Source of the DNA: JBGSKY01 sp041740995
GTDB lineage: Bacteria; Planctomycetota; Planctomycetia; Pirellulales; Pirellulaceae
NCBI GenBank assembly: GCA_041740995.1
Contig: JBGSKY010000208.1
Coordinates: forward strand, 1-59,077
DNA: 59,077 bases
Reading direction: 5' to 3'
Positions 25,711 to 37,933 of the stretch are shown here, piece by piece. The translations under genes and the position numbers were made by a program. The stretch's first letter is position 1, and every line of letters begins with the position of its first letter. The notes under the pieces were generated by a model that was not told the origin of the DNA, did no database searches, and worked only from the letters and a program-made list of their open reading frames with translations.

Positions 25711-26250
25711 CGTTGCCAATCAATTTTAGTCGTTCGTCACGCGGCGGTCGATTTAGTATAACCGAACTTGCTGAGGTTTCGTAACGACGCCTTCTCCAGA
25801 CATATTTAACCTTAAGGCATCATTGCACGTTTGAAGTGGACGGCAAAAAACGTTTAATAAGTTTTGCCCGCACTTGGCACAATTAAACTGCTCGAATGAC
25901 AGGGGCGCAATCTTGCTTTGATGGATTGTTGCGTTTGCTAGATTTATCTAGATATGTTCCGTGCAGTCGCGGCGGTAATGGGCAAGAAAATTGTTGGGCA
26001 GGAAAATTTCACTTGCTAGAACTGTAGACGTTTATAGCTTGTAAGTCTGTCATTTTATCGCCTGTCATTGTTTCTTGCCTGCCGTTCCGTTCGTTTTCGG
26101 AAATTGCGAAAAACGTGTGGTCGGTCAACTAAGTGTTAGATCACCAAGCTGATTCATCCATGAGATGAGCTCGTGGGGGGCCAAAGGCAGAACTTGGGCA
26201 TAGGCGGGAGTTCGCGTTTTAAGACCATGCGTTCGGTGTTAGCACCATGG
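25711..26250. other. 540-bp intergenic region
   Basis: No gene is supported. It is AT-richer than its surroundings. Two near-identical short direct repeats GGGCAAGAAAATT and GGGCAGGAAAATT lie close together at about 25980-26010, and a palindrome CTAGATTTATCTAG lies near 25938. No known RNA was recognised. Confidence 0.4.
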
Positions 26251-27273
26251 CTAGGTTGTCGGCTGGATACTTGTCAGAGTTCGGTCGAGTGCGGCAAGGG
26301 CGACTGCCCAAGATGGTTTGGTTTGCAGCAGCGTTTCCCACCAGTGCAACAATGTTCGGCTGAGCGATTCCACGTCCGGGCGACGTGGCGCGAATTGGTC
26401 CAGCGCTAGTTGCACCGTCGCTTCGTTGCACTTTGCAAGTTCGACCACTTCGGCGGCGGCTAGCGTTGCTGGGATCATGGCCAAGGCAAGCACGTCGGCT
26501 TGACGTCGCAATTCAGTCAACCGCACCGGCAATTCCGTAAAGTCGATTGGGAAACCTACATCGCTGATTGCAATCGCTTCGGTAATCGATCGATCGTCCC
26601 ATGCGTTGGCAAAATAGCCAAGCTGGCCGACCAGCCAAGCGAGCCGCAGAACCTCCGGCAAATCTGGCAGCGGATTGGTCAGCACTGCTTCGATGAAGGC
26701 CGAACCGACAAGCGGCGACGCTAAACCATCGCCGCCGACGATCGGTTGGACGGCCAGCACGATTGCTCTGTCGATCGCAGGCTTGCAGCCAATCAAGCGA
26801 CGCATGTGAGCCATTAGCGCGGCACCATAGCCATCCCATTGTTGTTGCAATGGGCCAAGCCGAAGAGCAAGCTGCTGGTTGGCTTGTGGCATCACATCCA
26901 GCGTGGCAAGTTCGATGTCGCTGACCAAGCGAGAAATCGCGTTGACTTCGGTCGCTTGATTGTTTGCGGACTGATCGCTGGCTGAGAGCCAACCTTGGAC
27001 GATTTGGCGAACGTTTGTATCGCGATCGTTGCCGCCGTTAGCGGGGGCCGCACCAACTTTGATTGATTTTAAATGTGCCGCAGCGTTGACCAACTCGCAC
27101 CAAGCGACCGAATCGACTCCAGGGAACGCGAGTACCACATGGCGGTGAAGCGGCTCGGCGAGCGGCTTTAAGGCCAGATTCCAAGGGGCGCTGGCAAGCG
27201 GTTTACCTTGTGTAATTTGTCTTGCGGCGTTTAAAGCACTAGCCAGCACATTTGGCTGCCATTCAATTCTCAT
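26251..27273 (-). CDS. Hypothetical soluble protein
   Basis: A 340-aa protein, Ala/Leu-rich and mostly helical, without signal peptide or membrane span. The ATG giving MRIEWQPNVLASALNAARQ has AAGGA 6 nt upstream; an extension of 11 residues is possible but less likely. No catalytic motif or named domain is visible. It diverges from the DUF1549 cluster that starts at 27500 and could share its control region, but nothing shows a functional link. Confidence 0.75.
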   Translation of the reverse strand: MRIEWQPNVLASALNAARQITQGKPLASAPWNLALKPLAEPLHRHVVLAFPGVDSVAWCELVNAAAHLKSIKVGAAPANGGNDRDTNVRQIVQGWLSASDQSANNQATEVNAISRLVSDIELATLDVMPQANQQLALRLGPLQQQWDGYGAALMAHMRRLIGCKPAIDRAIVLAVQPIVGGDGLASPLVGSAFIEAVLTNPLPDLPEVLRLAWLVGQLGYFANAWDDRSITEAIAISDVGFPIDFTELPVRLTELRRQADVLALAMIPATLAAAEVVELAKCNEATVQLALDQFAPRRPDVESLSRTLLHWWETLLQTKPSWAVALAALDRTLTSIQPTT

Positions 27274-27499
27274 GTTGAATCCTTCTTGGCAGTAAAGGGT
27301 AGCCAATCATGAGGGCGCCGCAAGGCAAATTGGCGTCAATCGGACGCTGAGATGAGCTTGAAGGCGTAATTCGTTGCATTTTTCGAGTACAATTGAGTCT
27401 GCTGGGTCGCTACTCAAATCAGAACGGGCGAAACTGCTGATCCCAGTTCAGCGGACGGTCCAGCAAATCGTCTGAACAACTCATATTTGCATAAAAACT

Positions 27500-29263
27500 A
27501 TGACAACACTCTCAATTCAAACGTTCGCTCGCTTGCTGGCAATCGTATCGCTTGCCAGCTTGACTGCCGCTGCCGCCGAGCCGGTGGTCTTGGGTCAGAC
27601 GAATCCAGCGGTTCAAAAGCGAACCCAACGCGATGCCGCACCGGGCAAGCTGGTTGCGAAAACCGAACCGGTCGAGTTCGATATCGCCGCTGCCTCGACT
27701 GGCGAAAAAATTGATTATTTGATCACCAAGGGCTGGGCCGACTACGAACTGCGTCCGAGTAGCGAAGAAGACGATTTGAAGTGGTGCCGTCGGGTTTACC
27801 TCGACATTCTGGGACGTATTCCGTCATACAAAGAGCTCGAAGCATTTGCGACCAATCGTGACAAAGACCGACGACAGGCGTTGGTCAAATCGTTGTTACA
27901 CGACGATCGCTACACCGAAGAATACGCAGGCAATTGGTCGACGATTTGGACCAACATTTTGATCGGTCGAAATGGTGGAATGGAGGACCGTTCGCTGACC
28001 AACCGAGCAGGGATGGAAAAGTATCTTCGCGACAGTTTTGCAAGGAACAAACCGTACAACCAAATGGTTTACGAGCTGATCACGGCGACGGGGAGCAGCA
28101 AGCCGGGTTCGGAGAACTTTAATGGCGCGACCAATTACCTTGCCATGAAGGTCAATGAAGAGGAAGCTGTCCAAGCGACGGCGTCGGTCAGCAAGGTGTT
28201 TATGGGTCTGCAAGTACAATGCACTCAATGTCATGACCATCCATTCAACGAGTGGAAGCAACAAAAGTTTTGGGAGTTGAACGCCTTCTTCCGTCAGACG
28301 CGATCGTTGCGAAGATTCGAGCGTGGGACAAACGACGTCGATCATATCGAGCTGGTCAATCAGGACTTCGAAGGCGAGAGTCGGCGGCCTGAAGAAGCTG
28401 ACATTTTCTACGAGCTGCGAAACAGCGTCGTCCGTTCGGCTTTTCCTGTCTTCGTGGATGGCACATCGATCGGTAAGAGCGGTTACTTGAGCCAAGTTGA
28501 TCGGCGAACCGAATTGGGCAAGCTGGTTCTGTCATCGGAGTTTTTGGACAAGACAATTGTCAATCGAATGTTCGCTCATTTTCTGGGCTACGGTTTCACT
28601 CGTCCAATCGACGACTTGGGGCCGCATAACGCTGCGACGCACCCAGTTTTGTTGGAACAACTTGCAAGTGATTTTCGAAAAGCGGAATATGATCTGAAAA
28701 CGCTGATCGAATGGATCACGTTGTCGCAACCTTATCAATTGAGCTCTGCCAGCAGTCGCGAAAACGAGTCAGACGATCCTTCCGTTGGCGAGCCTCCACG
28801 ATTTACACACTTCTATTCGCGTCAAATGTCGGCGGAGCAGTTGTATCAATCGTTGGTGGTGGCAACACAGGTCAACCGCAACGAATCGCTGGAAAGCCAG
28901 CAGGCGACGCGGGCAGATTGGTTGCGTCAATTTGTAGTCGCCTTTGGGACTGACGAAGGTGACGAAGCAACAATGTTTAATGGCTCGATTCCGCAAGCGT
29001 TGATGATGTTTAACGGCGAGCTGATGCGTCAGGCGATCAGTATCGAGCCGGGTTCATGGCTTCGTCAAATTGCCGATTCCAATGTGCCTCCGAATAAGAA
29101 AGTTGGGTATTTGTTTCTTGCTGGTTTAGCACGATCGCCCAAGTCGAGTGAGTTGACGGCGGCCAAGCAACTTTTGTTGGCTCGCGGCAACAACCAAGCG
29201 GAAATGTTGCAAGACATGTGGTGGGCAATCTTGAACAGCAACGAGTTTATCATCATTCATTAA
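27500..29263 (+). CDS. Exported DUF1549/DUF1553 protein with CxxCH motif
   Basis: A 587-aa exported protein of the planctomycete DUF1549-DUF1553 type. The signal peptide covers about residues 1-26. The DUF1549 part (about 65-270) includes CRRVYLDILGRIPSYKELE and the haem-type motif CTQCHDHPFNEWKQQKFW (C241, C244, H245). The DUF1553 part (about 345-580) includes NRMFAHFLGYGFTRPIDDLG. Such proteins are usually encoded beside a DUF1501 partner, as here. Whether haem is really attached is not known for this family. No Shine-Dalgarno is visible before the ATG. First gene of a rightward cluster of four. Confidence 0.93.
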   Translation: MTTLSIQTFARLLAIVSLASLTAAAAEPVVLGQTNPAVQKRTQRDAAPGKLVAKTEPVEFDIAAASTGEKIDYLITKGWADYELRPSSEEDDLKWCRRVYLDILGRIPSYKELEAFATNRDKDRRQALVKSLLHDDRYTEEYAGNWSTIWTNILIGRNGGMEDRSLTNRAGMEKYLRDSFARNKPYNQMVYELITATGSSKPGSENFNGATNYLAMKVNEEEAVQATASVSKVFMGLQVQCTQCHDHPFNEWKQQKFWELNAFFRQTRSLRRFERGTNDVDHIELVNQDFEGESRRPEEADIFYELRNSVVRSAFPVFVDGTSIGKSGYLSQVDRRTELGKLVLSSEFLDKTIVNRMFAHFLGYGFTRPIDDLGPHNAATHPVLLEQLASDFRKAEYDLKTLIEWITLSQPYQLSSASSRENESDDPSVGEPPRFTHFYSRQMSAEQLYQSLVVATQVNRNESLESQQATRADWLRQFVVAFGTDEGDEATMFNGSIPQALMMFNGELMRQAISIEPGSWLRQIADSNVPPNKKVGYLFLAGLARSPKSSELTAAKQLLLARGNNQAEMLQDMWWAILNSNEFIIIH

Positions 29264-29367
29264 CGTTTTAGCGATCACAGTTGTCGCGTTTCCCGAGACA
29301 CGACGACAATCGCATTGCAGCCAGACACGAATTAGAATTTCAACCGCCTCTTCGAAAGTACCAAACT

Positions 29368-30639
29368 ATGTGGAATCGATTTTCAACACCAGCAGGCATG
29401 AGCCGTCGGCATTTTGTCTCGCACATGGCCGGCGCGTCTGCGATGTTCGGTGCGTCTCTATCGATGGGGCACTCATTGCGAGTTCACGCTGACGAGTTGA
29501 AGCGACAAGGCAAGAGCGCAATCCTGTTGTGGATGAGCGGCGGACCTTCGACGATCGATCTTTGGGATTTGAAGCCTGGTTCAGCGACCGGCGGACCATT
29601 CAAACCAATCGCGACAACTGGTGAAGCCCAAATATGTGAACATTTGCCCATGGTCGCTGAACAAATGAAGCACTTGTCGGTCGTTCGATCGATGAGCACT
29701 CGCGAAGCGGATCACAATCGCGGTCGATATTACATGCATACCGGTTTCGTTCCCAACGCGAACGTTGAACATCCAAGCTATGGATCGGTAATTGCTCATG
29801 AATTGGCATCCAGTCGTCCACAACTAGAGATCCCGCCTTTCGTGAGCGTAGGCGGCGCGAGCGAAGGGCCGGGATTCCTAGGTATGGCTTGGGCACCATT
29901 CAACGTTTCGCGAAACGGACAGATTCGAAACCTCGATATGCGGCTTGACGAACAACGGCTAATGCAACGGATGCAAGCGTTGGATTTGATAGAAAACAAT
30001 TTCAATTCGCAACGACGCGGCAGCTCTGGCGAAGACCATCGCAAGATTCTCGGCAAGACAGTCGATTTGCTAACCAGCAAGCAGATGGAAGCATTCCGAA
30101 TCGAACGCGAGCCTCAAGCAGTCCGTGATCGTTACGGTCGTGGATTTGGCGAAGGATGTCTGTTAGCGCGACGTCTGGTGGAATCTGGTGTGCCTTTTGT
30201 CGAAGTTGACTTGGGCGGATGGGACATGCACCAAAACATTTTCACAACGCTTCAAAACACCCGACTTCCAGAGCTCGACCGCGGCATGAGTGCGCTGGTT
30301 GAAGACCTCGAGCAGCGCGGATTGTTGAAGGACACTGTCGTTTTATGGATGGGCGAATTTGGTCGCACACCTCGAATTAACGGCGATACCGGCCGTGACC
30401 ATTGGGCTCGTGCTTGGAGCGTGGTCGTTGGCGGTGGGAACATTAAAGGTGGCCAAGTAATTGGTGCAACGAACGAAGATGGAACAGAAATCCTTGGTGA
30501 GACCTACAGCAGCGAAGACTTGATGAGTACGGTTTGCAAAGGGCTCGGAATTTCCTTGGAAACAACGTTCACTGCAAAAAATGGTCGTCCCATGAAGATC
30601 GCTGGAGGTGGTAAGATGATCGAGGGCTTGCTGGCTTGA
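29368..30639 (+). CDS. Tat-exported DUF1501 protein
   Basis: A 423-aa protein with a twin-arginine signal (MSRRHFVSHMAGASAMFG, residues 11-28). DUF1501 belongs to the alkaline-phosphatase/sulfatase-like fold; family stretches seen are WMSGGPSTIDLWDLKPG, READHNRGRYYMHTGF, GWDMHQN and WMGEFGRTPRINGDTGRDHW. The conserved Asp, His and Glu/Arg clusters are present, suggesting a metal site, but the substrate is unknown. A TTG upstream could add 29 residues. It follows the DUF1549 gene by 104 nt and precedes the sigma gene by 36 nt. Tat export implies folding, probably with cofactor, before secretion. Confidence 0.93.
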   Translation: MWNRFSTPAGMSRRHFVSHMAGASAMFGASLSMGHSLRVHADELKRQGKSAILLWMSGGPSTIDLWDLKPGSATGGPFKPIATTGEAQICEHLPMVAEQMKHLSVVRSMSTREADHNRGRYYMHTGFVPNANVEHPSYGSVIAHELASSRPQLEIPPFVSVGGASEGPGFLGMAWAPFNVSRNGQIRNLDMRLDEQRLMQRMQALDLIENNFNSQRRGSSGEDHRKILGKTVDLLTSKQMEAFRIEREPQAVRDRYGRGFGEGCLLARRLVESGVPFVEVDLGGWDMHQNIFTTLQNTRLPELDRGMSALVEDLEQRGLLKDTVVLWMGEFGRTPRINGDTGRDHWARAWSVVVGGGNIKGGQVIGATNEDGTEILGETYSSEDLMSTVCKGLGISLETTFTAKNGRPMKIAGGGKMIEGLLA

Positions 30640-30675
30640 TCATTTCGCAAAAGTTCATGAAGGACGACTGCTTTT

Positions 30676-31221
30676 ATGCCTGGACCGCACTCGGAAAACA
30701 CCGATGTAGCTCCGCCAATCGCTGACATACAAACTTTAATCGATCAATACCAGGCGCCGATTTGGCGATACCTGCGGGTACTGGGTTGCGATGAAGTGTT
30801 GGCTGACGATCTGACTCAGGATACGTTCGTCGCGCTGCTGCGCCGTCCCATGGAATACCTCAGTGGCGCGGCAACGTCGGCTTACTTGCGACGGGTTGCC
30901 TACCACTTGTTAATCGATTATCGACGTCGAAATAAACGAGTCGTTCTGACGCCGGAACTTGAGCATAGCGATCAGTTGTGGGTCCGATGGGTCGGTGGTG
31001 ATTGTGATCACGAGATTTTTGAGTACCTCAATTCCTGCTTCGAACGCTTAAGCATCAGAGCTCAGCGGTCGTTGCGAATGCGATTTGCCGAAAACGCAAG
31101 TCGCGAAGCAATTGCTGAAGATCTCGGGATCAGCCCCAACGGCGCAAAGAACTTGATGCAACGAGCGAAAAACCAATTGAAAGAATGCGTTGAAACCCGC
31201 CTCAATGCGCGGACAAACTGA
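30676..31221 (+). CDS. ECF-type RNA polymerase sigma factor
   Basis: A 181-aa sigma-70 family protein with only regions 2 and 4. Region 2 (about 18-95) contains YLRVLGCDEVLADDLTQDTF and the basic DYRRRNKR; region 4 (about 120-175) contains the helix-turn-helix SREAIAEDLGISPNGAKNL. AAGGA lies 11 nt before the ATG. Its stop shares one base with the start of the following gene (TGATG), so the two are translationally coupled, the usual arrangement for an ECF sigma factor and its anti-sigma factor. It follows the DUF1501 gene by 36 nt, suggesting that it controls this cluster. Confidence 0.95.
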   Translation: MPGPHSENTDVAPPIADIQTLIDQYQAPIWRYLRVLGCDEVLADDLTQDTFVALLRRPMEYLSGAATSAYLRRVAYHLLIDYRRRNKRVVLTPELEHSDQLWVRWVGGDCDHEIFEYLNSCFERLSIRAQRSLRMRFAENASREAIAEDLGISPNGAKNLMQRAKNQLKECVETRLNARTN

Positions 31222-33617
31222 TGATGAATCCTGAAAACGATGAAGTCGTAACCCCAAACGATGCTCTGATGGATGCGATCCTTCAGCAATGGCTCGGGGA
31301 AAGAACTGCGCGAGCGCTCGACGCCGACGAATTGTTAGCGCGGGTTGCGAAGCTGTCGTTTGCCGATGAGGAAAGTGTTCGTCGGCTCGATGAAGCGGTC
31401 GTGCGTGCCGGTACGACGACTCAAGAAAACGTCATCGCTGCAGCGGCAATGCTATCAACCGACGGAAAGATTCCACCGATTCAAAAGCCAGTCGTTACGC
31501 CGGCCGCCACGACGATTGAGCGGCCCGACATTTTTTCAGGAATCTCGCGACGTCTTTTGTTCGGCGCCGGCGCGGCCATTGCTGCCAGCCTGTTGATCGT
31601 CGCCGGGAGTTATTTTGGCGAAATCAGAGACGAAAAACGACGCGAACTCACGACGCAAATGGCGGCCGAAGCACAGGCGCGACAAAACGAAATCGGCAAC
31701 GATTCGATCGCCAACCCCAATCCGCTCGATAGTCAAATCGCCGCCGAATCGCCGACTCCTTTTTCGCCAAATTCCCCAAGTTCTGCAGACGTTGAACTGG
31801 AGCGCACTTACGCGTTTGGCGAATTGCCATTCAAGCTCGATAGCATCGTTCGTTCCGAAGTTGCTAGCCCGCAGGAACGCCAGGCGATTGAAAACGCGTG
31901 GACGCCAGATTCCCAACAGATGCTTGTCACGACCAATTCACAGTTTGAGCAATTGTGGAAACGTTTGGAAGTATCCGACATAGTTCGCATCGATACGGTT
32001 GCTTGGGCCGATCGAGTTTCGACTCAATTGTTGGGCACCGCACTGACGGCGGCTTCGAAAACGGAACTTGCTAGCCAGTTGCGTGATGAATCGGATTTGG
32101 AAGTTTGGAAGTCGCAATGGTTGACACAAATTCTCGCTTCGGATCGATTCGTCAATAACTGGTCTGACAAAATTGCTGACGAACATTTTGGCTTTGCCTC
32201 GCGCGATCCAAACGGAGGCAATGCAAACGGGAAGGCAGCGACTCAATCGATTTACGAAGCGGCTCGGCGACGGATCAAGCGAGCAATTCAAAACGACGAA
32301 TCGGTGATTGCACTCTGGAAAGATTTCTTAAGTTTGCCGATCGGATCGAGCGTCGATTTGGCAGTTGATAAAAACGTTAAGCTAGATGCCGAGCAAATTG
32401 AAAAAGGCGTCGGTGCTTGGTGGCTAGCCTCACGTTCGTTAGACGCTCACGCGAAGTCAAGCAAGCTGCTGGCTGAATGGTCAGTGGCTGGAGCGGCTTG
32501 TGCGAAGTGCCACTCCGATTCGAAATTATCGAAAACGACTGGTCTAGTTAGCTGGAACGAGCACCAATCGTATTGGACTGTTTCTGCGTTGGCGGCGAAG
32601 TTTGACATCGATCAAGAAGACAAGCAATGGAATCTAACGTTGCGACCTGATCAAGAGATCTTTTACGAACACTTCACGGGTGATTTGCAGATTGCAGAAA
32701 TCCGCGATCCGATGGCGAGAAACAACGATATTCCGAAGGCAGTTGCTTCAAATTGGCCTGCGGAGGTTACGACGCGAGCCGATGTTATCAAAGCCATTGA
32801 CGCGGTGGCAAATTGGTCAATAAACGAGCCGAGGGTTAAACACGGCTGGATCAATATGGTTTGGTCGGGAGTTTTTCGACGGCCATTGATCTCACCGATG
32901 CGAAATCGACTTTCATCTTCGTTTGCGTTTGATGATTCAAGCTATTACGGTAAACCTAGCGACAAGTCTGATGAAACTGCGGAAGAAGGTGAACTGCGGG
33001 AGTGGCGCGAACTTGAAGAGTTTTTGGCTTCGCAAGTCAATAAAGAAGGCCAATCGTTGCGTTCCCTGCTGACCTTAATGGTCACGCTAGATGCGTTCCA
33101 ATCGTCTTCCGCCGAAGTCTCTGCGGCTTGGTATTTAACTGCGACCGAAGAAAATATTCGGCAGTTGCGTCGCCGCACTGAAGCGTTTGCTTTTTTCTCG
33201 CCTGCGGTCGATCGCAATGTTCAAACGCCAAATCGCATGGTCGCATGGTTGCGAAAGACTGGCCAGATCAATCAACAGCCACGATCGATACTTGCACAGC
33301 CTGCGCCGCAGGTTCAAACCAATAAGCCATCTGTCGCAAAGATTGCTAGGCCAGAGCAGCCCGAAGAGATGACGGCTGGCCAAGTCGAATGGTTGCTGCA
33401 CTCTAGGCATCCTGAGCCGCTCGTTGCCGAGTGGATCGACCTTTTTTCGCGTTCGAAGACTATGGATTGGGAATCAGCGGTCAATCATATTTACGCGGCT
33501 GCGACAGGAAGGTTGCCGAGTGTTGTGGAACTGGCCGAAAGCCGCGACTTGCTGGACATAAGCGGCTCGCGATCAATCGCACTTTCTCGCTTGGCCGCTA
33601 CACTACAATCACGATGA
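31221..33617 (+). CDS. Membrane-anchored putative anti-sigma regulator with exported CxxCH domain
   Basis: A 798-aa protein. Residues 1-110 are a cytoplasmic, acidic, helical part lacking a zinc HCC motif; residues about 113-131 form a single membrane span (RRLLFGAGAAIAASLLIVAG); the rest should lie outside. The exported part includes LRDESDLEVWKSQWL/ASDRFVNNWSDK (about 287-317), a CAKCH motif (C427, C430, H431) and WINMVWSGVFRRPL (about 543-556), all reminiscent of DUF1549/DUF1553. A Ser/Pro/Asn-rich linker (about 160-190) follows the membrane span. Overlap with the sigma gene and the topology support an anti-sigma role; this is inference. A second ATG one codon downstream could also serve as start. 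Confidence 0.85.
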   Translation: MMNPENDEVVTPNDALMDAILQQWLGERTARALDADELLARVAKLSFADEESVRRLDEAVVRAGTTTQENVIAAAAMLSTDGKIPPIQKPVVTPAATTIERPDIFSGISRRLLFGAGAAIAASLLIVAGSYFGEIRDEKRRELTTQMAAEAQARQNEIGNDSIANPNPLDSQIAAESPTPFSPNSPSSADVELERTYAFGELPFKLDSIVRSEVASPQERQAIENAWTPDSQQMLVTTNSQFEQLWKRLEVSDIVRIDTVAWADRVSTQLLGTALTAASKTELASQLRDESDLEVWKSQWLTQILASDRFVNNWSDKIADEHFGFASRDPNGGNANGKAATQSIYEAARRRIKRAIQNDESVIALWKDFLSLPIGSSVDLAVDKNVKLDAEQIEKGVGAWWLASRSLDAHAKSSKLLAEWSVAGAACAKCHSDSKLSKTTGLVSWNEHQSYWTVSALAAKFDIDQEDKQWNLTLRPDQEIFYEHFTGDLQIAEIRDPMARNNDIPKAVASNWPAEVTTRADVIKAIDAVANWSINEPRVKHGWINMVWSGVFRRPLISPMRNRLSSSFAFDDSSYYGKPSDKSDETAEEGELREWRELEEFLASQVNKEGQSLRSLLTLMVTLDAFQSSSAEVSAAWYLTATEENIRQLRRRTEAFAFFSPAVDRNVQTPNRMVAWLRKTGQINQQPRSILAQPAPQVQTNKPSVAKIARPEQPEEMTAGQVEWLLHSRHPEPLVAEWIDLFSRSKTMDWESAVNHIYAAATGRLPSVVELAESRDLLDISGSRSIALSRLAATLQSR

Positions 33618-33734
33618 AATTTAGTTTCCGTGAGTTTGCTAATCGCCAAATTGAATTAATGGCTGGCTGTCACTGGTCATGATGTGAGGCTTTCGAAGAC
33701 GCGGATGACTAGCAAAGATGACAAGCCTGCTGGG

Positions 33735-36473
<2,739 letters not shown>

Positions 36474-36586
36474 CGGTTGTCATATCTGTTAAAGGAATTG
36501 AGTGTCCGTTGCTCGTTTGTAATTTTTTTGAAAACGAGCGGCTCGTACAGTCAGCAATTCAAAACCGCCCGCCGAAGCCGGTCCGC

Positions 36587-37858
36587 TCAAACGGCTCGCT
36601 GCATGACTTTTGTTTTGATCAGTCGCCAAATGGTTAGCACGACGCCCATCAGCATGAACATTGCTAATAATATCATAGCCAGTGTCGATCCAAGACCAAA
36701 AATTGGTTGCAACCATTGATTCCACATCGAGTCCCAAAAAACGACACAGTATGCGGTTGCGATGCAAAGGTATGGGCCGAACGGAGCCGCCGTGTTGCCA
36801 GTCACCAACGCTATACCAACGACAACTAACAAGGCAAACAACGGAGCTAAGAAGAACGCAATCGCAACCGGTTGCCAGCCGACAAAAGTGCCGACCATGG
36901 CCATCAAAGTCACATCGCCAAACCCGAGTGCTTCCATGCCCAAGGCCAAAGATGCGACGATGCGAACGATCCAGACAAAACAACCGCCGATCGCCAAACC
37001 GCACAACGAATTGAATAATGATCGCCACACAGTCTCGCTTGCCAATCCGAAAGCCGCAACAATTATCGCACTGCCTATTACCGCCAACGCGACCAAGAAT
37101 CGCCAGCGACCATCGCGGACGAGTCCCGCACCAAAATACACGACTGCTTTCTTGAGCCCTCGACGCAAAATCACGCGTCGATCAGCGAGCGCGAAACACC
37201 AACCGACGAAAACGAAAACCGCAATCAAGCAGCCTTGCATCGTCGTGGTCCAGGCCGGCCAATCATTGGGTGAGGCAAGGTGAAGCTGGTCTGGCCAACG
37301 CTGATCCAGATCAATTGAATCAGTCCACAGATGCCATTGCGGAATCATTATTGACCCAAACAGACCGAGCAAAGTTCCGGGCACAGTTACCGAATCGGGA
37401 ATCATCATCTCATCAAAATCGATGAAGGTCGCGACCATCAAAAACAGAAAAAGCGTGATGTGTCCAAGGCATTGCCAGTGCAAGTCGACAATCGTCAACG
37501 GCATCCTAAAGATTGGCTGATCGGGATGGGGCGTCAAACCACCCGACGTTTCCCAAATGTAAAGCCCTACGATGGCTGCCGGTACCAACAATTCCATCAG
37601 CAATGGTCGCACTCGATACCAGCGGCCCCAATCCGCTGGTTTATCGGTTCGGAAGAGCCAACCGAACATGGGTACATAGTGGAACCAACGTAGCGGCGGA
37701 AGCGCAGACTCGCAGGATCGCTGCCAAGGGCTAATTCGGTTGCCAAAGTATGACAGCGAGGCGATAGCCCAGTTGACCAAAGGCCCGGCGACGAGCAACG
37801 ACAAGCATGCGATGGTGGCGATGCGAACGGGCATCGAAAGCTGTGCAAACCACTGCAT
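36587..37858 (-). CDS. A24-family prepilin peptidase-like membrane protein
   Basis: A 423-aa polytopic inner-membrane aspartic protease of the type IV prepilin peptidase family, which removes the leader from prepilin-like proteins. The two catalytic aspartates are in FIDFDEMMIPD (D147) and GFGDVTLMAMVG (D315). The N-terminal cytoplasmic loop (about 45-85) corresponds to the usual methylase-associated domain but lacks its cysteine pairs. Longer than typical family members (about 250-290 aa) because of extra hydrophobic and loop sequence between the two Asp motifs. GGAAG lies about 10 nt before the ATG. No pilin gene is nearby. Confidence 0.9.
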   Translation of the reverse strand: MQWFAQLSMPVRIATIACLSLLVAGPLVNWAIASLSYFGNRISPWQRSCESALPPLRWFHYVPMFGWLFRTDKPADWGRWYRVRPLLMELLVPAAIVGLYIWETSGGLTPHPDQPIFRMPLTIVDLHWQCLGHITLFLFLMVATFIDFDEMMIPDSVTVPGTLLGLFGSIMIPQWHLWTDSIDLDQRWPDQLHLASPNDWPAWTTTMQGCLIAVFVFVGWCFALADRRVILRRGLKKAVVYFGAGLVRDGRWRFLVALAVIGSAIIVAAFGLASETVWRSLFNSLCGLAIGGCFVWIVRIVASLALGMEALGFGDVTLMAMVGTFVGWQPVAIAFFLAPLFALLVVVGIALVTGNTAAPFGPYLCIATAYCVVFWDSMWNQWLQPIFGLGSTLAMILLAMFMLMGVVLTIWRLIKTKVMQRAV

Positions 37859-37933
37859 CTAAGTCAATCTTCCGGTATTGTGAATACGACTGGACATGAA
37901 TTTGCACATGCTACCGACAACTGTCAATTTGTT

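Noticed and set aside
25859..25885. Sigma-54-like TGGCAC near 25875
   Set aside because: No TTGC element at the right distance.
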